From Ursus arctos (lineage: Eukaryota > Chordata > Mammalia > Carnivora > Ursidae), in the NCBI RefSeq assembly GCF_023065955.2, contig NW_026622874.1, positions 26,965,772 through 27,029,771 of the forward strand: 64,000 nt of DNA, read 5' to 3'. Shown piece by piece: positions 25,552-34,714 of the stretch. How positions within the stretch are numbered: the first letter of the stretch is position 1; the number at the start of each line of letters is the position of its first letter. The notes below the pieces were generated by a model that ran no database searches, was not told the origin of the DNA, and worked only from the letters and a program-made list of their open reading frames with translations. Position numbers and translations under genes: made by a program.

Positions 25552-25597
25552 CTCCTGCTCTATAGCCGGGTCTCTCCCGCGAGGCGCTGGGAAGCAT
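25552..25597 (-). CDS. KCNK2: KCNK2 (TREK-1) exon 1, coding part
   Basis: Read on the minus strand, this piece codes for MLPSASRERPGYRAG and ends with one extra G. It is followed at once by GTGAGA, a strong splice donor. The leftover G joins TG at the start of exon 2 to give Val16, and the reading frame then runs on into exon 2. The peptide is the known N-terminus of the 426-residue TREK-1 isoform. TREK-1 is a plasma-membrane two-pore-domain leak K+ channel gated by stretch, heat, lipids and pH. This segment is the start of its cytosolic N-tail. The start codon has C at -3 and C at +4, a weak context, and two other ATGs lie 7 and 14 nt upstream in other frames. The exon sits in a CpG island. 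The identification rests on recalled family sequence and on the exact splice-phase match. The 5' UTR limit is not visible. Confidence 0.93.
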
Positions 25598-25604
25598 GAG
25601 GCAT
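25560..25604 (-). other. Upstream ORF starting 7 nt before KCNK2 ATG
   Basis: The ATG at 25604-25602 opens 14 codons and ends at TAG (25562-25560), inside exon 1. Its context is weak (T at -3, C at +4). It overlaps the MLPS coding frame in another frame. Ribosomes translating it would pass the MLPS ATG out of frame and stop before the splice junction. Confidence 0.5.
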
Positions 25605-25740
25605 GCAGCATTCAAAATGTTTTTTGAAAAAGACGGACTTGAAGCTTTTACAAACACGCCATTGTACTCACTTCTTATTCAGAGTCGGGCTGCGCGCTCC
25701 GAGCTGCACGGGCAGGCATTTTCCCCGGCTTTGTTTTACA
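25598..25740 (-). promoter_or_regulatory. KCNK2: Probable KCNK2 5' leader with alternative splice donor
   Basis: This is the minus-strand sequence just upstream of the MLPS start codon. It holds a second donor-like site, GAA|GTGAGT, with the exon side ending at 25672. Joined to the exon 2 acceptor it forms A|TG, an ATG with A at -3 and G at +4, and the frame reads [11 protein letters not shown]. That is the known short TREK-1 N-terminus. An in-frame TGA lies two codons before this spliced ATG, so it would be the first possible start. A weak TATA-like TTGTAAAAC lies near 25738. The transcription start cannot be fixed from sequence alone, so use of the donor is inferred. Confidence 0.6.
25648..25662 (-). 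other. Short upstream ORF in KCNK2 leader (4 codons)
   Basis: ATG with A at -3 and G at +4 (strong context) is followed by three codons and TAA, reading M-A-C-L-stop. It lies between the two candidate donors, so only transcripts using the 25552 donor would carry it. It counts as an upstream ORF only if the transcript starts above 25662, which is not proven here. Confidence 0.5.
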
Positions 25741-26572
25741 AGGTGGGGAGAGCGGGGCTGGACGCGGGAGGGGGTGGGGGGGAGCGTGAGAAGAAACGAA
25801 ATCGCGGGAAGGAGGGGACACCGGCGGGCTGGGCAGAGGGCGAGGCCGAGGCCAAGTTGGGCGCGGGCGCCGCCGCCCCCGCACGCGCCTGCGGCCGGGC
25901 CCGGGTCACCCGGAGAGCGCGGGCGACCCGGGTCCCGCGCCGGCCGGCAGCCGCCGCCGCCGCGCGCTCCGCCCCGGGTTCCGCGCTGGCCAGTCCCCCG
26001 CGCGCCGCGGCGCGGGGGCGGTCGGTGCAGCCCGAGCGGCCGTGCGCCCCGGCGTCTTTGTGCGCGAGCCTCGCTCTGCCCCTCTTCGCATGTCTTTGTG
26101 TGTCTCCCCCGGCAAAGCCCTCGGGCCCCGGGGGGCGGGGGGTGTGGCACGGGCTCGGCGCGCCGGGCGCCCTCCTGCCCGCAGCTCGGCCGCCCTCCGC
26201 CGCTCTCCCTGCCAGGCTCGCTGTTCTAGTCCCTCGCCCGCTCCTTTCCCTCGGTTCGGAACTCCCTCCCCCTCACCTCCTTCCCCCCCGCCCCGTCTCC
26301 CCGCCTGGGCTCGCCTCTCCGCACCCCCTCCTAGCCCAACCCGCACCGGCGTCGCCCCTGCCTTCTCGCGTGGGGGCACTGCCCTGGGGCTCACCTGCTG
26401 CCTCTTCTCCTCTCAGCCCCTTCCACTAGCACTGCCCCCTCCCCACATGCCCATTCTCGCTCTCTGGCGCACAGAGCTCCAACCTATCTCCTTCCAGGGC
26501 GGGGTGCGGGAAGGAGCTCTGGGGCGCGGGTCCCAGGACCCCTGCACGTGAGCATCTTCCGCTCCACTGGCC

Positions 26573-26600
26573 CACCCACCACCACCACCACCACCACCAC
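26573..26600. repeat. (CCA)n trinucleotide tract
   Basis: About nine CCA/CCAC units within the CpG island, upstream of exon 1. Confidence 0.9.
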
Positions 26601-27150
26601 CCGGGGTTGTACGAGAACTGCCCCCATGGGCGACCTGAGACCCTTGGAGTGGGGTCGATAATGGGGCTGCGGGCTTATTCCAGTCTACGCTTGGGGAGGT
26701 GTTGTCGAGTCACCAGCAACCCCCACCACACCCCACCTCCTTGGGTGCTTGACCTGGGCAGCCGAGCTCTGATCAACAGAAGGTTCTAAACCAGAAAGGA
26801 TGGGGAAAGCACCGGGAGCTAGGGTGCAGAAGATATCTAGGGATGCAGAGGGAATGGAAGAAAAATCGGAAGGCTCTCAGGGCAAGACCCCTTTGCTGCG
26901 GACAGGGGTTGCGGATGTTCTCGGCAGAGCAGCGGACTGGGAGACCTGGGACATCAGTCTGAACCCGGCGCTCCGGCACACCTCCGCATCAAGATTCCAG
27001 CTGGGCGGATACCAGACCCCGCCCAGACTCGTAGACTGCCGCCCGGGGGCTGCTGAACGAGTGGCTGCAGGGGTGCGGGCACCGAACCTGCAGCGGAGGG
27101 GAAGAGAGCGCGCCGAGTCCAGGCTGCAACTGAACTAGGTTAGTCCCATC

Positions 27151-27559
27151 GCCTCACACGTGATGCAACGGAACTTCAGCCTGAGTGTAAACTCTCTCTT
27201 CCTTCTCACTTTCGCTGAGGGAATACCCCGCTGACCTCCACCCTCCCACCTCCACCGCTATGTTAGACAGTTTATCTTCCAGAAAGGCTCCTGGGCCAAC
27301 TTGAAGTATTTTGCCAGCTACAAGGAGAACTTCCTAGTGAAAACTGTAGATGTGAGAAACTAGCGAAAGCTATAGACCTGAAGGAGGTCAGGCAGAGCAG
27401 AAACACTCTTGAGGGTAAAAAGAACGTTGTAAATCTTTTGCAGAATTGTGGCCAACAATGCTTAAAAAATGCCAAATTATTTTTTAAATTCCAGAATAGA
27501 TTCAGCACCTCTTTCACCTATTAAAAATGTCTTCCTTATTAGGAATTCCTTCCTGCTGG
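27151..27559. other. Upstream flank of the CpG island
   Basis: GC content drops here to the window average. No repeat or gene recognised. Confidence 0.5.
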
Positions 27560-27772
27560 AACAGAAACATGTTTTTCTCCACTCCTGCTCTCAATATAAT
27601 CGGATGTCCTTTCTGGAATGTGAATTTGATCCTCTCACTTAAAACCTTTTCAAACTCTCTGGGTGACATATAATTTGCTTCCTGATCTGGCTTCTCTTTT
27701 TCATTCCAGGCCTTTCTGGGTACGTTGATCTTCCCTCACACACCTTCCCCCAGCTTTACATGACTAAGACAT
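27560..27772 (+). repeat. L2 LINE, first half
   Basis: L2-like 'cctctcacttaaaacctttt' and 'cattccaggcctttctgg'. It is cut at 27772 by another repeat and resumes at 28156. Confidence 0.65.
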
Positions 27773-28155
27773 TGTATTAGTAGGGTTCTCTAGAGAAACA
27801 GAACCGATAGGGCATGTGTATATGTGTGTGCAAAAGATTTATTTTAAGGAATTGGCTCACACTGTCATGGGGGCTGGCAAGTCCATCTGAAATTCCTAGG
27901 GCAGCTCTGGCTGGCTGGAAACTCAGGCAAGAGTTGATGCTTCTGTCTTGAATTTCTTTTTTTCTGGAAAACCTCAGTTTTTGCTCATAAGACCTTCAAC
28001 TGATTATATGAGGCCTACCCACATCACCAAAGGTAACCTTTCCTTCAAGTCAACTGATTATAGATTGCAACCACACGTACAAAATACCTTCATGGCAAAG
28101 GGTTTAACCAAATAACTAGGTACTGTAGCCAAGCCACCCAGAACTAATCATCACA
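27773..28155. mobile_element. LTR- or MER-type element inside L2
   Basis: Contains the widespread 'gggttctctagagaaacaga' start, 'aaggaattggctcacactgt', 'caactgattatatgaggcct' and an end 'gaactaatcatcacag'. This is a common old mammalian repeat of LTR or MER type. I cannot name the subfamily with certainty. It splits an L2, with 'gacattgt' and 'gatattgt' as possible duplications. Confidence 0.65.
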
Positions 28156-28400
28156 GATATTGTCCTTCAGATCTCCCAGCAGTCTGGAAGTTTCTCCTGA
28201 ATCCTAGCTAATCAGGTGTCTTGCTGTTTGCTTCCCAGGCAACTTGGGCTTCTATTTTTGCACTTGTCACATTGTGTTGTGCTTCTTCTGACTACACTGT
28301 AAGCTCAGTGAGGGCATAAGCCATATCTGTCTATTCCCCATAGTACCCACATTACCAGGGCCTGGTACCAAACAGGTGTTTGATAAACATCTGAATGGAA
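28156..28400 (+). repeat. L2 LINE, 3' half
   Basis: 'tctgactacactgtaagctc' and 'gagggcataagccatatctg' match the L2 3' block, followed by 'gtgtttgataaacatctgaatgg'-like ending. Continuation of the piece at 27560. Confidence 0.75.
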
Positions 28401-29519
28401 GTGTGGATGTGGACCTCATTCACCTGGCCTCTCTTCAGGTATTTGGAACCAGGGTATCCAGCATATATAGGACATGAGATGAATTCACCACCTTCAGAAT
28501 CATTTCTACCCTGTCACAGGCTTTTTGTTCTCCAGGTTAAGTGATCCCAAACACTTTGAGCTTCTCTTGTTTGTTAACTTCTCTCCTTTCCTTTAACAAC
28601 TTGGTGATTCTTTCTTGTTCTTTCTCAGTCTTTTGCAAATTTGACCACACCTTGCAAAGCACTGGTCCTCTGTCAAACTGGCTTGTGCTTACCGCAGTGG
28701 GGGATTAATTCAGAGTTTACAGTCGCCTGCATGGCGCTCCCCTTTCCCAGACTCATGGAACGGAGGACTCACGCCAATCCCAAATGCTGAATTGTCCTTT
28801 TCCCTCCTTTTCTCCATCAGTGTATCTGTAGTAGTTGTCTTCTCTCATCCTTCTTGCGTTATTCTCTCATTAGACACATATATATGTGGGGGGAGGGGGA
28901 GCACAGATTTACTTTATAGAGACATTAAAATAAGATCAAAAGAAAAATTCCAAACTGTAGCATCGGCAGGAAATGCTCCAACAAGCCAGCCTCAGCCTCA
29001 CAAATAACTTGAAGGAACCAAGAGACCAGTCGGCACACTGACTTGAGCTCTGCTTTCCCCTGCGGCCCCCACAGCCTCTTCAGTTAAATACTCCTACTGC
29101 TTCAAGAGCCTTCTGGTGCCAAACACATACTTACTCACTGTGTTTGAAGTAAGAGGGAGAAAAGGAAGTAGACTAGTTTGTGTATCATCGAAGCTGGAAA
29201 ACCAGGAAAGGGGATGGCTTATCCTGTTTCATTTTATGCCTGTGTTTCTTAACACATACAAATCGCATTAAAAGTGTAATAGAAAGGCTAGGTGGACTTG
29301 ATTTCTTTCATGCCGCAGGACTATTCAACACCACTTAATTTTACTTCAGTGGACAGGAAAATCTGAAATATGTCATAAAAAGATTGAGCTCCCCAAAATT
29401 CTATACTCCCTTCATTCCAGTGCTTTCAGAGTTGTTGTTCTGTTCTAACAGCATGAAATCTACAGGACGTCACTTTTAGGCTTATTTTGCTTTTTGACCT
29501 TGGCCTACTCACAGTTACA

Positions 29520-29520
<1 letters not shown>
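28401..29520. other. Upstream DNA, nothing recognised
   Basis: Unique-looking sequence that ends at a pure A31 run. No gene seen. Confidence 0.45.

Positions 29521-29551
<31 letters not shown>
29521..29551. repeat. Pure A31 run
   Basis: 31 uninterrupted A. No SINE or L1 body is recognised directly before it, so its origin is unclear. Confidence 0.95.
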
Positions 29552-29552
<1 letters not shown>

Positions 29553-29589
29553 ACATGCCACTGTCTTTCCCATGATTCCAATCAGACTT

Positions 29590-29765
29590 GTGAGTTTAGA
29601 GTCCAAGTGACCTCTGTGGGTGTCCTAACTCTACCATTTGAGAACCATGTAAGTTTAAGGGTGTCCCTTTACCTCTTTGACCGTCAGTTTCCTCATCTAC
29701 AACATACGGAGAGTGCACTGAACTCACAAGAGGTTGTCCTAAGAATTAAAGTAAGACCACATATA
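29590..29765 (+). repeat. MIR SINE
   Basis: 'cctctttgaccgtcagtttc' followed by 'ctcatctacaacatacgg' fits the MIR core, which usually reads '...cctcagtttcctcatctgtaa...'. Confidence 0.65.
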
Positions 29766-29939
29766 TGGCTTTATCATTGTTAAGCCTTCAAGAGAATTTA
29801 TTCTCTCCTGTGCTTGACTTAACCCCATGAACCAGGTCAAGCCAGACGACCAAAAAATTTAAACTCTATGGTAACTCCTGCCATTTCTTTAATGTTCTGG
29901 ATAACATCATTGCATAGATCTGAGATAAGGAAGGATGTG

Positions 29940-30448
29940 ATTCCACATCTATCAAATATTTATTGAATGCCTACTGGCTGCCAAAGAGGAGCTCTGTGGG
30001 TATAGCAAGGTTGCTGCCTTCATTAAACTTCTTGTCTAGAGAGGGAAGGTGCTAAACAAGCCTAAAATTAAAATTCTGGTAAACGCAGGCTACCATGAGA
30101 GTATCTAACGTTGGAGGGTCAGGGAAGGCCTGTCTTAAGAAGTGACATTATAGTTGGGCCCTGAAGATGGAGAGGGTGGAGAGCAGGGGTGGAGGGGGAG
30201 AGCCACAGTGTAAGGAAAGAGCTTCCTCAGGAGAAGGAGGAGCGTGTAGAGAGACTGGGAAGGGCAGAAGCATGGCAATTAGAATTTGGGGAGCTCAGAG
30301 AGGGAGGATTGGTGGTAGACAGTGACCAAGCTGCAGAGCAGGCAGAGGCCAGGTCATATGGCACTTGGGTTTTTATTAATGGGACTTGGACAAATTTTCC
30401 TCAGAGCATGAACTTCATCAGACGGCATTTAAAAAAAAAAAAAAAACC
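29940..30448 (-). repeat. L2 LINE, antisense, first part
   Basis: Reversed L2: 'caaatatttattgaatgcct', 'cagggaaggcctgtcttaag', 'cctgaagatggagagg'. It is split by a SINE at 30449 and resumes at 30673. The 110-codon frame at 30189-30521 spans the L2/SINE junction and is a chance frame. Confidence 0.75.
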
Positions 30449-30672
30449 GGGGCGCCTGGGTGGCACAGCGGTTAAGCGTCTGCCTTCGGCTCAGGGCGTG
30501 ATCCCGGCGTTGTCGGATTGAGCCCCATGTCAGGCTCTTCCGCCATGAGCCTGCTTCTTCCTCTCCCACTCCCCCTGCTTGTGTTTCCTCTCTCGCTGGC
30601 TGTCTCTATCTCTGTTGAATAAATAAATAAAATCTTTAAAAAAATAAAAACAAAAATAAATAAAAAAAAAAA
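30449..30672 (+). mobile_element. CAN-SINE, arctoid-type subtype
   Basis: Head 'ggggcgcctgggtggcacag', then 'cgtgatcccggcgttgtcgg' and 'cctgcttcttcctctcccac', ending in an A-rich tail. The 'gcacagcgg' head sets it apart from the 'gctcagtcgg' copies elsewhere in the window. It is inserted in an antisense L2 at an A-run. Confidence 0.95.
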
Positions 30673-30900
30673 CCCTATTCTGGTGGCTACATGGAGAACA
30701 GACAGAAGGCGAATAAAAGCGTAAGCATGTAGGCAGCGAATTCAGGTGTTATTGCTTGAGCCCAGGTGAGAGATTCATGGGATAGGAGATGGGAGGTAGC
30801 AGTAGATCAAGAGGGCTCTATGATCCATGGGTGCAGGGAGTGGATGATGAGGGAGAGGGTGGGCATTTTCCAGGAGGTTCTAGTTCACTACAAATTCAGA
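30673..30900 (-). repeat. L2 LINE, antisense, second part
   Basis: 'cctattctggtggctacat' and 'attgcttgagcccaggtga' match reversed L2 ('...ggctgctgtgttgag...', '...caataatccaggcgag...'). Continuation of the copy at 29940. Confidence 0.65.
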
Positions 30901-31455
30901 GGAGACAACTATATAGAAACAGTACTTGAGTGCAATGCCTGCCTGATGCGGTCCCTCCTGAGGGCACTTACCTCCCTCTCTCATAGTTGCTGTGTTTCCT
31001 GTGGGGCTCATCCTACTTGCGGGTACAATGTGTGTCCTGGGTCTCAACCAATACAGTCATGCTTCCTCAGCCTTTCAGCTGATTCAGGCGTGAGCCTGTG
31101 ACCCACTCAGCCAACAAAATTTATCCCATGGTTTCTGAGAGAAGAGACTTTCACACTATACCACTGACCTTAAACCCATTAACCTTGTTATTAATTTTTA
31201 ATAACCTTGTTATTAATCCAATAAGAGAGGAGAAGGTACCAGAGAATGGAACCAATACAGAGCAAACAAAACCAAGATGACCAGGTCCAGGTGACAATGT
31301 TTGATGGATCCCATAAGGCACACACGTTTTCTTTTTACAATCCAGTTTGCATTGAGACTTCTGACACTAAAATCAAAGTCCACATTGAAACATTGCAGTG
31401 CAAGGAATTGGAGAAATTGGGAAATAACTTACCTATATGGAAGTTTCTAAGTTGA
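30901..31455. other. Upstream DNA, nothing firm
   Basis: No clear repeat family assigned. A 69-codon frame at 31246-31455 matches nothing I know. Confidence 0.4.
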
Positions 31456-31940
31456 CCCCCAATGATTCCTGCCTCTTGGTGTTCATGTCCCGTGCTTTAC
31501 CCTCCCCTTGACTGTGGGCTGCTAATGAACAGAATATAGTACAAGCAATGGGATGTTCCTTCCAAGGTAAGGTTATAAAAAGACCATGCACTCCTTATTC
31601 TCTCCTGGGATTGCTCCCTCTGATGGAAGCCAGCTTCCAGGTGATAAGGCAGCCCTGAGGAGAGACCCGTGTGAGCATGGAAGTGCATCTCCTGAGGTCT
31701 TCCAACAGCCAAGTAAGTGAGTCAGCTTGGAAGCGTGTCCTTTCCCAGTCAGACCATGAGATGACTGTAGTCCTAGACAGCACCTGGGTACAGCCTCTTA
31801 AGAGACCCTGAGCCAGAACCACTCAAGTAAGTTCCTCTGAGATTCTTGACCCTTGAAAGCTGGGAGAGCATAAATGTTTCCTATTTTCAGCTGCAAAGTT
31901 TTGGGGTGACTTGCTATGCGGCCACGGATAATAGTTAAAT
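31456..31940 (+). mobile_element. MLT1-like LTR (ERVL-MaLR)
   Basis: Shows 'ttgaccctt...' then 'gctgcaaagttttggggtga' and 'cttgctatgcggccacggat', the usual MLT1 3' block (soft pattern 'aagttttggggtggtttgttacgcagc'). Only the LTR is present. No internal retroviral genes were seen. Confidence 0.7.
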
Positions 31941-32112
31941 TCCAAGTAAGCTCATAAAGTGTCAGTCAGACCTGAGCTATGCAAATTACTTTAAGAAGGC
32001 AATTCCTCAAAGGCCAAAATATATTCACCTGAAGTATTCATAACCCTAAAATTTGACTGTGTTAATTAGAAGGAAAGTTGGACATCACCAGAAGAATAGT
32101 AAAGGGTTTCTA

Positions 32113-32300
32113 GAGCAGTGGGTCTTGAACCTGAGCATGCATCGGAATCCTCTGGAATGCTTAGAAGACACGGATTCTGAGCCCGCCCTCAGAGTGTCTG
32201 ATGCATCACACCTGGGGGAGGGAGGCTGAGAACTAACATGAAGAACAAGTTGCAGGTGATGTTGACGCTGCCAGTCCTTGGAGCACACGTTGGGAATCTT
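32113..32300. mobile_element. MER5A-like hAT MITE
   Basis: Begins 'cagtgggtcttgaacctgag' and ends with a loosely inverted counterpart near 'cacacgttgggaatctt'. Middle has 'ctgagcccgccctcagagtg'. Length of about 190 bp fits the non-autonomous hAT-Charlie family. Confidence 0.65.
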
Positions 32301-34029
32301 GGGTGAAAAGCGAGATTTGGGTACACTCTGCTCTGATAGCTCACGGTCACAGAGACCGTCTCTGCAGTGGTGAGAAACGGGGCTAGATGGCAGCTCATGA
32401 TTTAGTGGACATATCATGGCAGGCATGAGCCCATATCACCATTCACCTTCATTCTCAAAGGTGTACAGTTTAAACGTTCTTTCCACCTGCAACACCACCT
32501 ATATGGTCTATGTCATTTATGGTGCAAGAAATGCACTTATTCACTCATTCAACGATTTATTTACTTATTTGGTACCATCTGTGCAGCAGAAAGGCATTTT
32601 TTCTAGCATTTGGGGATATACAGGAGCAAAGAAGTTATGCCAGATCTTTGTAATTTGGAGTTAAAATAAGAAAAGAATGACACTTGTGAAACCACGTCCG
32701 TGTCACTGAGTTGCTGTGAGGGTTTCAGATTAAAGTGACATACTCTGAAAAGTGAAAAAAAAATGTCATTTTCCCCTAAAATTTTGAAAAATTCATCAAA
32801 ATCAGGATGTTCATTTTGCAAAAATAAGTCACTCTAAAATATACAACACTCAGCAATATTTTTAGTGGATTTGTATATGTGCTTACTTTTAAATAAACAC
32901 ATATGCACAAAAAATATGAAGAAAGGTCAGTTTTTCTAATGCACACAAGAATCTCTTTTATAATGGTAATTCTGGTGTGATTTTAGTTTCGAAAATTCAT
33001 GTAAGTCAATACACCCATTTTTTGTATATAAACATCAGTGTTTTAATCATGTGTCCCCACCAGTGTTAATTATTAAATATAAACTAATATCGATATATAA
33101 TTTTGCTCAACTGGGAATAAGATATTGAATAAGGGCATTGCTAAGTAAAGAAAGCCTTATAAAAGGGTATTCTGTTATCATAGAATAAATTAAGAACCCA
33201 TTAGAATTTACTGAGTTTACAAAGGGGAAATTCTGCTCTAGATTTTCTTTCCCCTTGTAAAGCTGAGTATCATAAGCTATCAGTAGGAAATGAACATTTA
33301 GCTGATATGTATCTAGACTTTAACACTCTTTACCTCTGGCATCACAGGTAAATCTTCCACCAACAATGAATTCATTAGGTGATTTTTTTTTAAGTCTGCC
33401 AATATTAGGCAAACTAATTATATCAAATGTGATGCTTTTTATTAAAATCAGCCATAAATCCAGAGAGAACTAGAGCATTTTCAATTTTTCTTGATGGCTT
33501 TCATTACCTAATGAATTTTTAGCACATCTAGTGCTTTATTTAAAACTTTTATTTGTTATGAACATTTGCCAGCCCAGCTTTTTGCCTTCACCTGAGATCA
33601 CAAATTCTGACAGCAATGAAGAACAAATCAATTTTTTTGTGTGTAAAGAACAAATCAAATCGATTTCTCTTCTAAAATGTAGTCGAAGACATAAAAGCAA
33701 TAAAAAAGCAAATAGAGAATGTGAGTCCTTGGAATCTCCTAAGGATATTTTTTAATGTGTTCAATAACCAAAGATCTTAATTTCACCCTATGGAGATTTC
33801 AAGAATCTAGCTTTCCTTTATACCTTTTTGTGTCCGTGAGTAAATGAGCACATACAAGGCTTGCTCATGGCCATCTACTAAGTTTATGGCAGAACTGAGA
33901 TAAACAACCCATGCATCACCCAGGATGTGTTTATTCTATAAGAAAGCTGTAAAACAAAGAAGAAAGTAGCTTTTGGTAGAATAATTAAGGTGGCTCTATA
34001 GATCTCTCCAAATCCACAAAGCCATCATG
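32301..34029. other. Upstream DNA, possible conserved stretch at 33180-33560
   Basis: Repeat-poor and AT-rich. At 33370-33380 and 33506-33516 there is an 11-bp inverted pair, attcattaggt and acctaatgaat, each with an ATTA-type homeodomain core. It may be a regulatory element, but conservation cannot be judged here. Confidence 0.35.
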
Positions 34030-34289
34030 GTAAGCCCGCCGCCACACCACCCCGGTCCCCAGGACCTTTCGCCAATGGCCTTATCTCCGCATCTCCCATC
34101 CATTCTCTACACACTGCAGCCAGATAGATGTCTTGAAAATAAAATCTGGTGAAGTTGAAGCCCTGATTAAAAGCATACACTAGCTTCCCATTGCTTTCAG
34201 GATAGAGACCCATACACGAAGGGTATCTCAGTGTTCTGAATACCCTTGTCCTGTCAATAATAATGGTAACAAGAACAGCAGGAATGGTA
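34030..34289 (+). repeat. L2 LINE, first part
   Basis: 'cagccagatagatgtcttga', 'ctagcttcccattgctttca' and 'ggatagagacccatac' follow the L2 order. Interrupted by a MIR at about 34290. Confidence 0.75.
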
Positions 34290-34450
34290 ACAATAAGTAA
34301 CATCTATCAAGGCCCACGTGCCAGCCATTGTTTTAAGACTATTTCATTTATTATCTCATTTAATCTTCATACTAACTGTAGGAAGTAGCTACGTTTGTTA
34401 CCCCTGCAGAAACTGAAATAACTTCCCCAAAGTAACATAGTTAATGAGTC
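34290..34450 (-). repeat. MIR SINE, antisense, inside L2
   Basis: 'tttattatctcatttaatct' and 'gcagaaactgaaataacttc' are reversed MIR. L2 resumes after it. Confidence 0.7.
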
Positions 34451-34469
34451 CATTTCCAGTTTCTTGAAT

Positions 34470-34690
34470 AACCCCCACCTTTCCTTTCCTTAGAGCCTTC
34501 ACACACATCAGTCTTTCCAGCCCAGACTGTGCCTGTTTCCCTCACTACTAGAAAATCATTTCTACTTGTCTTTCAGACCTCGGCTAAAACACACCTACTT
34601 CAGACCAGGCTCCTAACAAGATCAGCCCACCCCTACATGTGCACTCTCCTCATTATCCTGGTCATCATCGTTATTAAGCTACTTGTTTAA
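34470..34690 (+). repeat. L2 LINE, second part
   Basis: 'agagccttcacacacatcag' and 'ctttcagacctcggctaaaa' fit the L2 segment downstream of the piece at 34030. Confidence 0.65.
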
Positions 34691-34714
34691 GTCATTACTT
34701 CACGACTGCCTCTA

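Larger units (their letters stand above)
25552..25611 (-). other. Overlapping upstream ORF, exon 1 part (continues in exon 2)
   Basis: The ATG at 25611-25609 opens 20 codons that end exactly at the exon 1 donor. After splicing it continues for 41 more codons in exon 2 (22580 to 22458) and stops at TGA 22457-22455. It would give a 61-residue product unlike any family I know. The stop overlaps the ATG of Met57 as ATGA. The context of its start is weak (T at -3, C at +4). Confidence 0.5.
25230..27150 (-). promoter_or_regulatory. KCNK2: CpG island promoter of KCNK2
   Basis: This is a long, very GC- and CpG-rich block in an otherwise AT-rich window, densest at about 25840-26180. It has several GGGCGG-type Sp1 boxes (near 25512, 26008 and 26132) and no convincing canonical TATA box. 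It covers exon 1 and extends about 1.5 kb upstream of it, as expected for a housekeeping-style or neuronal CpG-island promoter. A short (CCA)n tract lies at about 26578-26600. Long open frames here on both strands are expected from the low stop-codon frequency in GC-rich DNA and are not called as genes. Confidence 0.85.

Noticed and set aside
25022..25627. 201-codon plus-strand frame over intron 1 and exon 1
   Set aside because: It runs antisense to KCNK2 exon 1 in GC-rich DNA, has no known domain, and overlaps other chance frames.
25668..26394. Several 100-160-codon minus-strand frames in the CpG island
   Set aside because: Arg/Pro/Gly-rich low-complexity products, as expected for GC-rich DNA. 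No family match.
30189..30521. 110-codon frame
   Set aside because: It spans an antisense L2 and a SINE head, so it is a chance fusion.
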